The notes beneath the pieces were generated by a model that worked only from the letters and a program-made list of their open reading frames with translations, was not told where the DNA came from and did no database searches. From Kaistia defluvii (GTDB lineage: Bacteria > Pseudomonadota > Alphaproteobacteria > Rhizobiales > Kaistiaceae), in the NCBI RefSeq assembly GCF_026343955.1, contig NZ_JAPKNI010000008.1:1-64000 (forward strand): a stretch of DNA of 64,000 nt, read 5' to 3'. Below, piece after piece: positions 51,078 to 59,673 of this stretch. Position 1 is the stretch's first letter, and each line of letters starts with the position of its first letter. The position numbers and the translations under genes are program-made.

Positions 51078-53147
51078 ATGACTGAGAAGATTACGCGTGT
51101 CTCCACCGACGTTGGCGGCACCTTCACCGATCTCGTCTATTTCGAGATGGACATGGCCACCGGCGTGCAGACCGTGCGGACGGAGAAGTCCGACACCACG
51201 CCGCCGGATTTCGAGAAGGGCGTGCTGAACGTCTTCGACAAGGCCGGCGTCGACGTCGAGGCGGTCGACTTCTTCGCCCACGGCACCACCGTGGTGATCA
51301 ACGCGCTGACCGAGCGCAAGGGCGCCAAGGTCGGCCTGATCGTCACCCAGGGATTTCGCGACTCGCTGGAAATCGGCCGCGGCAACCGCCCCGATTTCTT
51401 CAACCTGAAATATGTGAAGCCGGAACCCTTCGTGGAGCGCTACCTGCGCCGCGAAGTGACGGGCCGCATGGACTATCGCGGCACCGAAGTCACGGCGCTC
51501 GATCTTTCGGAGCTCGACGCGATCGTCGCGGATTTCCGGGCCGATGGCGTCGAGGCGGTGGCGATCTGCCTGCTGCACTCCTACGCCAACCCGGCGCACG
51601 AGAAGGCGATCCTCGAGGGCGTGCGCGCCCGCTGGCCGGGCGTCACCGCCGTCGCTTCGCACCAGATCACCCGCGAATGGCGTGAATATGAGCGCACCAA
51701 CACCACGGTGTTCTCGGCCTATGTGCAGCCCAAGGCGGAGCGCTATCTCGAGAAGCTCGAGAGCGGCCTGAAGGGCAGGGGCTATCGCGGCAATCTGTTC
51801 ATCATGCAGTCGAACTGCGGCGTCGACTCGGTCGAGGCGGTCAAGGCCGTGCCGATCACCATGGTCGAGAGCGGCCCGGCCTCGGGCTTCTGGGGCGCGG
51901 CGGAACTCGGCCGCATCATCGGCGAGCCCAACGTGCTGGCGCTCGATATCGGCGGCACGACGGCGAAATGCTCGCTGATCGAAGGCGGCCAGGTGACGAT
52001 CAAGACGGACTACTGGATCGAACGCAACCGTCGCTCGGCCGGCTATCCGATCATGGTGCCGGTGGTCGATCTGGTCGAGATCGGCAATGGCGGCGGCTCG
52101 ATCGCCTGGGTCGACGACTTCGCCAAGCTGCATGTCGGCCCGCAATCGGCCGGCTCCACCCCAGGACCGGCCGCCTATGGCCGCGGCGGCGCCCGGGCGA
52201 CGACGACCGACGCCAACCTGGCGCTCGGCCGCATCAATCCGGACTATTTCTGCGGCGGCACGGTCCAGGCCGATATCGGCGCGCTGAACGGCGCGCTGGC
52301 GGAACTCGCCGACAAGCTCGGTACGGCGCCGGTCGACGTGGCGCGCGGCATCGTCCGCATCGCCAATTCGAACATGGTCAACGCGCTCAAGCTCGTCTCG
52401 GTCAATCGCGGCTACGACCCGCGCGACTTCACCCTCGTGGTGTTTGGCGGCGGCGGGCCGATGCATGGCGTGGCGCTCGGCCAGGAACTGGGCGTCAAGA
52501 AGGTGGTGGTGCCGCGCGGCGCGCCGGTCTTCTCCGCCTGGGGCATGATGATGTCGGACCTGCGGCGCGACTATTTCGTCACCCGCCTGCTCGACGCCAC
52601 CGACCATGCCGGCCTCGACGACCTGCTCGCCGGCATGATGGAGCTCGCGCGCGAGGAGTTCGCCCGCGAGGGTGTCGAGCGCGAGAAGATCTCGATGCGG
52701 CCGCTGGTGCGATGCCGCTACCAGAACCAGGAATTCGCCGTCGAGGTGCCGATCGAGGCCGGCCGGATCGGCCCGGCCGAGATCCAGGCGATGGTAACGT
52801 CGTTCCACGAGGTCTATGAGCGCGAATACACCTATCGCCTGCAGGCGGGGGTCGAGATCATCGGCCTGCACCTGATCGCGGCGAGCGAGGTCGGCAAGCT
52901 CGAACTGGTGCCGATGCCGGTCACCGGCGCGAGGCTGGAGGACTCCGTCAAGGGCCGCCGCATGGTCGACTACGCCACCGAGGGCGTGCACGAGGCGACG
53001 ATTTATGACGCCACGAAGTTCGAGCCTGGCATGCGCTTCAACGGCCCGGCGATCATCGAGGATCCCGGCACCACCATCGTCGTCCATCCCGGCAACCGCG
53101 TCGAGATCGACACCTTCGGCAACACCCACATCGAGATCCGGGGCTGA
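51078..53147 (+). CDS. Hydantoinase/oxoprolinase-family subunit A (HyuA)
   Basis: A 689-residue ATP-dependent ring-opening or carboxylating enzyme subunit of the N-methylhydantoinase A/5-oxoprolinase/acetone-carboxylase beta family. ASKHA phosphate motifs are readable: VSTDVGGTFTDLVYF at the N-terminus and ALDIGGTTAKCSLIEGG in the middle. FAHGTTVVINALTERKGAKV and GQVT-type C-terminal motifs also fit. ATG 51078 with GAGAGG upstream is preferred over a TTG at 51060. It is followed by subunit B after 2 nt. The likely substrate is a cyclic amide, for example a hydantoin or pyroglutamyl-like ring; none can be named. Confidence 0.92.
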   Translation: MTEKITRVSTDVGGTFTDLVYFEMDMATGVQTVRTEKSDTTPPDFEKGVLNVFDKAGVDVEAVDFFAHGTTVVINALTERKGAKVGLIVTQGFRDSLEIGRGNRPDFFNLKYVKPEPFVERYLRREVTGRMDYRGTEVTALDLSELDAIVADFRADGVEAVAICLLHSYANPAHEKAILEGVRARWPGVTAVASHQITREWREYERTNTTVFSAYVQPKAERYLEKLESGLKGRGYRGNLFIMQSNCGVDSVEAVKAVPITMVESGPASGFWGAAELGRIIGEPNVLALDIGGTTAKCSLIEGGQVTIKTDYWIERNRRSAGYPIMVPVVDLVEIGNGGGSIAWVDDFAKLHVGPQSAGSTPGPAAYGRGGARATTTDANLALGRINPDYFCGGTVQADIGALNGALAELADKLGTAPVDVARGIVRIANSNMVNALKLVSVNRGYDPRDFTLVVFGGGGPMHGVALGQELGVKKVVVPRGAPVFSAWGMMMSDLRRDYFVTRLLDATDHAGLDDLLAGMMELAREEFAREGVEREKISMRPLVRCRYQNQEFAVEVPIEAGRIGPAEIQAMVTSFHEVYEREYTYRLQAGVEIIGLHLIAASEVGKLELVPMPVTGARLEDSVKGRRMVDYATEGVHEATIYDATKFEPGMRFNGPAIIEDPGTTIVVHPGNRVEIDTFGNTHIEIRG

Positions 53148-53149
53148 TC

Positions 53150-54835
53150 ATGAACGACATGACGACCATGAAGGCCACGACGACCAGGGACTTCGATCCC
53201 GTCACCTTCGACATCATCCAGAGCGCGCTGGAGGCCATCGCCGACGAGATGTTCGTCGCGCAGGTGAAGACCTCGATGAGCGCGATCATCTACGAGGTGC
53301 TCGACCTCTCCACCTCGGTGCTCGACCGCCACGGCGAGATCGCGGCGTCGGGCGCCGGCATCCCCGCCTTCATCGGCGTGCTCGACAAGGCGATCAAGGG
53401 CATCTTCAAGAAGTACGCGCTGGACGAGATCAAGCCGGGCGACGTGTTCGCCTCGAACGATCCCTATTTCGGCGGCGTCACCCACCTGAATGACATGGTG
53501 CTGGCGGCTCCCGTCTTCCACGAGGGACGCCTGATCGCCTGGGTCTCCAACATCGCCCACTGGAACGATGTCGGCGGCAACGTGCCGGGCTCGATGTCCA
53601 CCGACGCGACCGAGATCTTCCAGGAAGGCGTCCGCATTCCCGCGGTGAAGCTGTTCGAGGAAGGCCGCGAGAACAAGGCCGTGTTCGACATCCTCTACGT
53701 CAACACGCGCCTGCCGGACTATCTGCGCGGCGACCTCTGGGCCGGCATCGCCGGCCTCCGGATCGGCGAGCGGCGCGTGCTGGAACTGGTCGGGAAATAC
53801 GGCGCCGACACCTTCGAGGCGGCGGTCGACGACTACATGCAGCTCGGCGAGCGCCGGGCCCGCGCCGCGCTCCGCAACATTCCCGAGGGCACCTATACCT
53901 TCGAGGAAGAGCAGGACACCGGCGCCATCCACCGCGTTACGCTGACGATCAATGCCGATGAGTTCGTCGTCGATCTCACCGACAATCCGAAGCAGAAGGG
54001 CTCGTCCAATTCGAGCCGCGAGGGAACGGAGATCGCCGTCCAGCTCGCCTTTAAGGCGTTCACCGATCCGGACGCGCCCGGCAATGGCGGCTTCTTCCGG
54101 CCGTTGAAAGTGGTGACCAGGCCCGGAACGATCTTCCACGTCGAGGCGCCCGGCGCTCTCGGCTACTATTCGGAAGTCGAGATCCGCGTGTTCGACATGA
54201 TCCTGCGCGCGCTCGCCTCGCATTTCCCTGGCGTCGTTCCGGCCGGCAACTTCGCCTCGATCTGCGGCACCACCGTTGGCGGCCCGCATCCCGAGCATGG
54301 TCGCCACTACACCATCGTCGAGCCGCAGATCGGCGGCTGGGGCGCGTGGGAAGGCTCGGATGGTCCGAGCGGCCAGTTCTCCGGCTTCCACGGCGAGACC
54401 TTCAACTGCCCGGCCGAGGTCGCCGAAGCCCGCTACGGCCTCGCGGTCGACCAGGTCGCGCTCAATGCCGAGCCCGGTGGCGAAGGCCAGTGGCGCGGCG
54501 GCAAGGGCATCGACGTCCACTACCGCGTGCGCGCCGACGACAACTTCCTGTCGCTCGGCTACACCCGTTCGCGCATCCCGCCATGGGGCGTCGCGGGCGG
54601 TCTGGACGGCTCGACCAACTACATCGAGCTGCGCCGCACCGACGGCAGCAAGGAGCGTCTCTCCTTCGCCACCAATGTCGTCGTCAACACGGGTGACATC
54701 ATCCGCGTCGTCACCGGCAATGGCGGCGGCTTCGGCGATCCCGCCCGGCGCAGCCCCGAGGCGATCGAGCGCGACATCCTGAACGGCTACCTGACCCCGG
54801 CGCGCGCCGCCGAGATCTATGGCCACGGCGGCTGA
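53150..54835 (+). CDS. Hydantoinase/oxoprolinase-family subunit B (HyuB)
   Basis: A 561-residue HyuB-type subunit, partner of the gene before it. Landmarks are FDPVTFDIIQSALEAIADEM, SNDPYFGGVTHLNDMVLAAP, WVSNIAHWNDVGGNVPGSMS and GNGGGFGDPARRSPEAIERD at the C-terminus. The size agrees with bacterial N-methylhydantoinase B (about 520-590). The two subunits would form a heteromeric cytoplasmic enzyme that uses ATP. It is followed by a 365-nt gap that holds the second GntR-type operator and no gene. Confidence 0.92.
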   Translation: MNDMTTMKATTTRDFDPVTFDIIQSALEAIADEMFVAQVKTSMSAIIYEVLDLSTSVLDRHGEIAASGAGIPAFIGVLDKAIKGIFKKYALDEIKPGDVFASNDPYFGGVTHLNDMVLAAPVFHEGRLIAWVSNIAHWNDVGGNVPGSMSTDATEIFQEGVRIPAVKLFEEGRENKAVFDILYVNTRLPDYLRGDLWAGIAGLRIGERRVLELVGKYGADTFEAAVDDYMQLGERRARAALRNIPEGTYTFEEEQDTGAIHRVTLTINADEFVVDLTDNPKQKGSSNSSREGTEIAVQLAFKAFTDPDAPGNGGFFRPLKVVTRPGTIFHVEAPGALGYYSEVEIRVFDMILRALASHFPGVVPAGNFASICGTTVGGPHPEHGRHYTIVEPQIGGWGAWEGSDGPSGQFSGFHGETFNCPAEVAEARYGLAVDQVALNAEPGGEGQWRGGKGIDVHYRVRADDNFLSLGYTRSRIPPWGVAGGLDGSTNYIELRRTDGSKERLSFATNVVVNTGDIIRVVTGNGGGFGDPARRSPEAIERDILNGYLTPARAAEIYGHGG

Positions 54836-55096
54836 GTTCCGCTCCCCCTTGCGCGGCGAGACGAGCGGTGCCGGATCGCGGCTGGCGATCCGGCCCCCTG
54901 CAATCAGGGCGCGCAGGCTTGCGCGAGCCCATCGTCCGGCGAGGCCGCCGGGCCGTGTCCGTGCCCGACTGTTTCGCCATGCCGAACGCTTTCCGAGGCG
55001 TCTGTTTTCCGCTTTTTCGGACGCTTCCGGCCGCAGAGAAACGCTTGCCGAATGGATGCGGGAAAGAGCAGCCTGAAGTTGCTCCGGCTCGCGCAA

Positions 55097-55112
55097 TTTT
55101 TGTCGACAAAAA
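55097..55112. promoter_or_regulatory. GntR-type operator, copy 2
   Basis: TTTTTGTCGACAAAAA is a perfect 16-bp palindrome 88 nt before the DHDPS-family gene. Its core TTGTCGACAA matches the site at 43124 beside the GntR gene. The surrounding gap (54836-55200) is otherwise free of genes. Confidence 0.75.
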
Positions 55113-55200
55113 AAATACAAATGATATGGTGAGCCAGGATCGATGCAGTTTCGGGCCTTGCGCCGCGAAGCCGAAGAAACAGGCTCTGAAGGAGAACCAC

Positions 55201-56163
55201 ATGAAGTCCGCCATTTTTGCCGGCTGCATTCCGGCGCTGATGACGCCGTGCAAGGCTGACCGCACGCCTGATTTCGACGCGCTGGTGCGCAAGGGCAAGG
55301 AACTGATCGCCCACGGCATGTCGGCCGTCGTCTATTGCGGCTCGATGGGCGATTGGCCGCTGCTGAACGACGCGCAGCGCATGGAAGGCGTGGAGCGCCT
55401 GGTGAAGGCCGGCGTTCCAGTCATCGTCGGCACCGGCGCCGTCAATACCGCCAGCGCCGTGGCGCTTTCCGCCCATGCCCAGAAGGTCGGCGCCCAGGGC
55501 CTGATGGTCATTCCGCGCGTTCTGTCGCGCGGCTCGTCGGTGGCGGCGCAGCGCGAGCACTTCAAGGCGATCCTCGCCGCCGCGCCGGACCTGCCGGCGG
55601 TGATCTACAACAGCCCCCATTACGGCTTCGCCACCCGCGCCGACCTGTTCTTCGCGCTGCGTGCCGAGCATCCGAACCTGATCGGTTTCAAGGAATTCGG
55701 CGGTCCGGCCGACATGACCTACGCGGCCGAGCACATCACCAGCCGCGACGACACCGTCACGCTGATGGTCGGCGTCGATACCGCCGTGTTCCATGGCTTC
55801 ATCTATTGCGGCGCCACAGGCGCGATCACCGGCATCGGCAATGCGCTGCCGAAGGAAGTGCTGCACCTCTTCACGCTCTGCAAGGCGGCGGCGAAGGGGG
55901 ATGTCGAGGCCCGGGCCCGCGCCCTGGAGCTGGAGAGCGCGCTCAAGGTGCTCTCGTCCTTCGACGAGGGCGTCGACCTCGTGCTCTACTACAAGCATCT
56001 GATGGTGCTGAAGGGCGACGCGGAATACACGCTGCACTTCAACGAGAGCGACGTGCTGAGCGACAGCCAGCGCAACTATGCGGGCTCGCAGCTGGCGCTG
56101 TTCGAAACCTGGTACGCCGAATGGAGCAAGCAGTTCGGCGACGCCAAGAAGAATGCGGCCTGA
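55201..56163 (+). CDS. DHDPS-family lyase, probable 1-pyrroline-4-hydroxy-2-carboxylate deaminase
   Basis: A 320-residue class I Schiff-base lyase. Lys164 (LIGFKEFGG) is the Schiff-base residue and Tyr136 (AVIYNSPHYGF) the relay Tyr. FAGCIPALMTPCKADRTPDF is the start and VVYCGSMGDWPLL replaces the usual GTTGE motif, as in the hydroxyproline (HypD/LhpC) branch. It would convert the product of the dehydrogenase at 43190 to alpha-ketoglutarate semialdehyde and ammonia. AAGGAG lies before the ATG. It is its own transcription unit, with an operator upstream and a terminator downstream. The next pathway enzyme (semialdehyde dehydrogenase) is not in this window. Confidence 0.88.
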   Translation: MKSAIFAGCIPALMTPCKADRTPDFDALVRKGKELIAHGMSAVVYCGSMGDWPLLNDAQRMEGVERLVKAGVPVIVGTGAVNTASAVALSAHAQKVGAQGLMVIPRVLSRGSSVAAQREHFKAILAAAPDLPAVIYNSPHYGFATRADLFFALRAEHPNLIGFKEFGGPADMTYAAEHITSRDDTVTLMVGVDTAVFHGFIYCGATGAITGIGNALPKEVLHLFTLCKAAAKGDVEARARALELESALKVLSSFDEGVDLVLYYKHLMVLKGDAEYTLHFNESDVLSDSQRNYAGSQLALFETWYAEWSKQFGDAKKNAA

Positions 56164-56178
56164 TCGGGCGCAGCGACG

Positions 56179-56210
56179 AGGCCCTCCCACCGGGAGGGCC
56201 TTTTTCTTTT
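56179..56210 (+). terminator. Rho-independent terminator
   Basis: AGGCCCTCCC-acc-GGGAGGGCCT forms a perfect 10-bp stem with a 3-nt loop, followed by TTTTCTTTT, 15 nt after the DHDPS-family stop codon. A textbook terminator closing region H. Confidence 0.93.
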
Positions 56211-56524
56211 GCGATTCCGCGCCGCCAAGCGACCCAGGGGCCGATTCCATCCGCTGGAACGCGACATCCCCAGGAATCCGCGCGACGGCCGCGCAAATCG
56301 CACAGGCCGTAGCGGCAGGAGCCGGCGGCCGTGTCCGGCCGGCATCGGCCTGGATGCCGTAGCGTTCGCCGTGGTTTTGATCGGTCTGCACAGGCGGCGC
56401 GCAGAATTCCCCGTCGTCCATCCCGCTTTCGCGCCAGATGCCCAGTTCCTGGGCGATCTGGAAACGCCCGGCATTGTGTGACACGACTAGGACATCACCC
56501 TTTGAAGCCGTCGGGAGAAGCGCA
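56211..56524. other. Intergenic stretch before the region I importer
   Basis: About 310 nt without a gene that I can support. It must contain the promoter of the binding-protein gene at 56525. A short GTGTGACAC repeat (56476-56484) is the only symmetric element seen, and it is too weak to call an operator. Confidence 0.5.
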
Positions 56525-57778
56525 ATGCGATTGAAGGGGCTATGGGCCATGGGAGTGGCCGTCATGCTGGGAACCGCGTCGGCGTCGGCCGGCGAACTCA
56601 GCTTCTGGCACGCCTATGCCGGCCAGCAGGACAAGACCGACTTCATCAACTTCGCGCTCGACGCCTTCGCCAAGGCGCATCCCGACATCAAGCTCGATGT
56701 CGTGCCGGCCGAGCAGTCCGCCTACAAGACCAAGCTCAACACGGCGATGGCCTCCGGCAATCCGCCGGACGTGTTCTACACCCTGCCGGGCGGCTTCCTC
56801 GGCGCCTTCGTCGATGGCGGCCAGATGTATGCCCTGGACCAGGACCTTGCCAAGGACGGCTGGGGCGCCACCTTCCTCGAAAGCGCGCTCGCCCAGACCA
56901 CCAGGAACGGCAAGGCCTATGCCGTGCCGGTCGACGTCGACGCGGCCGTGTTCTGGTACAACAAGGCGCTGTTCGCCGAGCATGGCTGGGAGGTCCCCAG
57001 GACCTATGACGAGCTCGTCGCGCTTGCCGAGAAGATCAAGGGCGAGGGCCTCATCCCCTTCGCGCTGGGCAACAAGGATTCCTGGCCGGCCACCTTCTGG
57101 TTCCAGTATCTCGAGATGCGCCTGAAGGGCTCGGGCGCCGTCGCCGCCTTCGTCAACAACGACGCCGACGCGACGCTGCTTCCCGAGGCCGGCGATGCCT
57201 TCGCCCGTGTCGCCGATCTCGCCCAGAAGGGCTATTTCCCGATCGGCTTCAACGGCATGAGCGACCAGGAAGCCAACATGCTCTTCCTGAACGGCCAGGC
57301 TGCGATGCTCCTGAACGGCACCTGGCAGATCGGCGCTTCGAAGGACGCGCCGGAGGGCTTCGAGCTTGCCTCCTTCGCCTTCCCGGAAGTTGCCGGCGGC
57401 AAGGGCGACCAGACCGACGTGCTCGCCGGCGTGGCGGCGGCGTTCGGCATTTCCGAGAAGGCCGCCAACAAGGCCGACGCGGTGACGCTGCTGCGCTTCC
57501 TGACCTCGCCCGAGGTGATGACCAAGTATGTCGACCTGCGCAAGACGATGGTCACCGTCAAGGACGCGACCACCGAGGCGGCCGCCGGTCCGGTCCTCTA
57601 CGGCATCAGCAACGGCCTGATGAAGTCGGCCGGCCATCTCGACCCGTTCTACGACACGGCGATGCCACCGAAGGCGACCAACGCCTACTACACCAGCCTG
57701 CAGGGCGTGCTCGACGGCTCGGTCAAGCCCGAGGACGCGGCCAGGAAGCTGGAAGACGCGCTCAAGGCCGGCCAGTAA
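56525..57778 (+). CDS. Extracellular sugar-binding protein (CUT1, SBP_bac_1)
   Basis: A 417-residue binding protein with a signal peptide (MRLKGLWAMGVAVMLGTASA, cut near ASA-GE). The mature part begins LSFWHAYAGQQDKTDFINFA, with SGNPPDVFYTLPGGFLGAFV and FLNGQAAMLLNGTWQIGA as family motifs. The ATG follows GGGAGAAG. It is the first gene of a four-gene plus-strand operon with two permeases and a PLP enzyme. No ATPase gene is present. Ligand not readable; an amino sugar or a sulfur-containing glycoside would suit the PLP enzyme but that is speculation. Confidence 0.92.
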   Translation: MRLKGLWAMGVAVMLGTASASAGELSFWHAYAGQQDKTDFINFALDAFAKAHPDIKLDVVPAEQSAYKTKLNTAMASGNPPDVFYTLPGGFLGAFVDGGQMYALDQDLAKDGWGATFLESALAQTTRNGKAYAVPVDVDAAVFWYNKALFAEHGWEVPRTYDELVALAEKIKGEGLIPFALGNKDSWPATFWFQYLEMRLKGSGAVAAFVNNDADATLLPEAGDAFARVADLAQKGYFPIGFNGMSDQEANMLFLNGQAAMLLNGTWQIGASKDAPEGFELASFAFPEVAGGKGDQTDVLAGVAAAFGISEKAANKADAVTLLRFLTSPEVMTKYVDLRKTMVTVKDATTEAAAGPVLYGISNGLMKSAGHLDPFYDTAMPPKATNAYYTSLQGVLDGSVKPEDAARKLEDALKAGQ

Positions 57779-57797
57779 CGACCGCTATCCGATATCG

Positions 57798-57821
57798 CGC
57801 GGCGGGGGCGCCCCCGCCGCG
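57798..57821 (+). other. 24-bp GC palindrome after binding-protein gene
   Basis: CGCGGCGGGGGC-GCCCCCGCCGCG is a perfect palindrome 19 nt after the binding-protein stop, in the 109-nt gap before the first permease. As an RNA it would fold to a very stable hairpin without a U-run. Confidence 0.65.
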
Positions 57822-57887
57822 TGCGTTTGAGGGGAAAGCCTGGGGGACGGCCCGAGGAAGACCCAAGGAAAGTCCCAAGGACAACCC

Positions 57888-58796
57888 ATGACATCGAGCT
57901 CGCGCGACGTCGCGCCGAAGGGGCAGACCCGCGCGGCACTCCTGTTCCTGCTGCCGGCCTTTGTCCTGATCGCGGTCTTCGTCGCCTATCCGATCGTCTA
58001 TGCGGGCTGGCTCTCCTTCTTCCGATGGGACGGCGCCTCGGCGCCGACCTTCGTCGGCCTCGACAATTTCCTGCGCCTCGCCACCGACGCGATCTTCTGG
58101 AAGTCGCTCGGCCGCAACATCCTGATCGCCGCGACCGCGATCGTGCTGCAGGTATTCCTGGCGCTCCTCATCGCCTATTGCCTGGTCCGCATCGTCCCCT
58201 TCGTCAGCCGGCTGTTCCTGTTCTTCTATCTCGTGCCGGTGATGGTCAGCGAGATCTGCATCGGCCTGCTCTGGCGCTTCCTGTACAATCCCTATTTCGG
58301 GCTGGTGAACGCGTCACTGAAAGCGCTCGGCCTCGGCTGGCTGCAGCGCGGGTGGCTGGGCGATTCCGCCACCGCCTTTCCCGCCGTCGTCGTGGTGATG
58401 AGCTTCACCTATCTCGGCCTCTACGTGCTGCTCTTCGTCGCCGCCGTGCGCAATGTGCCCGAGAGCCTGTACGAGACGGCCGAAATCGACGGCGCCGGCC
58501 ATTTCACCAGGTTCTTCTCGATCACCGTGCCGATGGTCTGGGACGCCGTCCGCGCCAACACGCTGCTCGCCATCATCGGCTCGCTGAAGACCTTCTCGCT
58601 CGTCTTCGTGCTCACCAATGGCGGCCCCAACCAAGCCAGCGAGGTCGTCTCGACCTATCTTTACAAGGCCGGCTTCAGCAGCTTCGAGATGGGCTACGCC
58701 GCGACGATCGGCTTTGCCCAGATCGTGCTGACGGCGGCGGGCGCCTTTGTCATCTTCCGCTATCTGAAGCGGGCGCGCGGAGGGAACGAGCGGTGA
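57888..58796 (+). CDS. Sugar ABC importer permease, MalF type (CUT1)
   Basis: A 302-residue permease with six hydrophobic segments (first: AALLFLLPAFVLIAVFVAYP) and the EAA loop YETAEIDGAGHFTRFFSITV. The start lies behind AAGGACAA. It is coupled to the MalG-type permease by a GTGA overlap. Together they form the membrane part of the importer fed by the protein at 56525; the ATPase must be supplied from elsewhere in the genome. Confidence 0.92.
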   Translation: MTSSSRDVAPKGQTRAALLFLLPAFVLIAVFVAYPIVYAGWLSFFRWDGASAPTFVGLDNFLRLATDAIFWKSLGRNILIAATAIVLQVFLALLIAYCLVRIVPFVSRLFLFFYLVPVMVSEICIGLLWRFLYNPYFGLVNASLKALGLGWLQRGWLGDSATAFPAVVVVMSFTYLGLYVLLFVAAVRNVPESLYETAEIDGAGHFTRFFSITVPMVWDAVRANTLLAIIGSLKTFSLVFVLTNGGPNQASEVVSTYLYKAGFSSFEMGYAATIGFAQIVLTAAGAFVIFRYLKRARGGNER

Positions 58797-59659
58797 GAAT
58801 GCGCGCGTCGACCCTCCCTGCCTCCGGCCCCGTCCGCCGCGTCACGCCGACGACCATCATCGTACTGGCGGTGCTGACCGCGCATGTCCTGATGGTGATC
58901 TTCCCGTTCGTCTGGGTGGCCTACAGCACGCTGAAGACCAACAAGGAGTTCATGCGCTCCGTCTGGGCGCTGCCGACCTCCTTCTCGCTCGACGCCTATG
59001 TCGGCGCCTGGAGCGGCGGCGCGCTCGGTACCTATGCGATGAATTCGCTCTGGATCATGGCCGGCGCCACCGTGCTCACCGTGATCGTCGCGACGCTCGC
59101 CGGCTATGCGCTGGCCGTCTACAGGCCACGCTGGATGGCCGGGGTGGAGCTGAGCCTGATGGCGGCGATGGCGATTCCCGCCTATGTCGCGCTGGTGCCG
59201 CTGGTCGTGCTGCTGCGCAATGCCGGCCTGCTCGACACCCATCTCGGCGTCATCCTGCCGACGGCGGCGTTCAACATCCCGGTCTCGATCTTCATCATGC
59301 GGGCCTTCTTCGTGACGCTGCCGCGCGAGCTCTTCGACGCGGCGCGGCTGGACGGCACGGGCGAGTTCGGGATCTTCCGCCATATCGCCATGCCGATCGC
59401 CTGGCCGGCCATGTTCACGGTCGCGGTCGTCAACATGATCTGGGTCTGGAACGACTTCCTGTTCCCGGTCGTGTTCATCAACAGTCCGGCGCGCAAGACG
59501 CTGCCGGTCGGCCTGACCGACTTCGTCGGCGAGCACATCACCAACTATCCGGTGATGCTGGCCGCGATCCTGATCGCCGCCATCGCCCCCTTGGTCCTCT
59601 TCGTCTTCTTCGAACGCCAGATCACGTCCGCCCTCTTGGGTGGCGCCGTGAAGGAATAA
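58793..59659 (+). CDS. Sugar ABC importer permease, MalG type (CUT1)
   Basis: A 288-residue permease with six hydrophobic segments and the EAA loop LFDAARLDGTGEFGIFRHIA. I chose GTG 58793 (GGAGGG 8 nt upstream), which overlaps the stop of the first permease; ATG 58799 is the alternative, only two codons shorter. MVIFPFVWVAYSTLKTNKEF is the typical first helix and loop. It is followed after 14 nt by the PLP enzyme gene, which suggests one message. Confidence 0.9.
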   Translation: MRMRASTLPASGPVRRVTPTTIIVLAVLTAHVLMVIFPFVWVAYSTLKTNKEFMRSVWALPTSFSLDAYVGAWSGGALGTYAMNSLWIMAGATVLTVIVATLAGYALAVYRPRWMAGVELSLMAAMAIPAYVALVPLVVLLRNAGLLDTHLGVILPTAAFNIPVSIFIMRAFFVTLPRELFDAARLDGTGEFGIFRHIAMPIAWPAMFTVAVVNMIWVWNDFLFPVVFINSPARKTLPVGLTDFVGEHITNYPVMLAAILIAAIAPLVLFVFFERQITSALLGGAVKE

Positions 59660-59673
59660 CCAGGAGCTTCCCC

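Noticed and set aside
49875-53129. 1084-residue minus-strand frame
   Set aside because: Opposite the ATPase end, permease and hydantoinase A genes, all of which have clear motifs; the frame is Asp/Arg/His-rich without a fold.
56476-56484. Operator for the region I importer (GTGTGACAC)
   Set aside because: Only 4-bp arms, no second copy and no regulator gene next to it.
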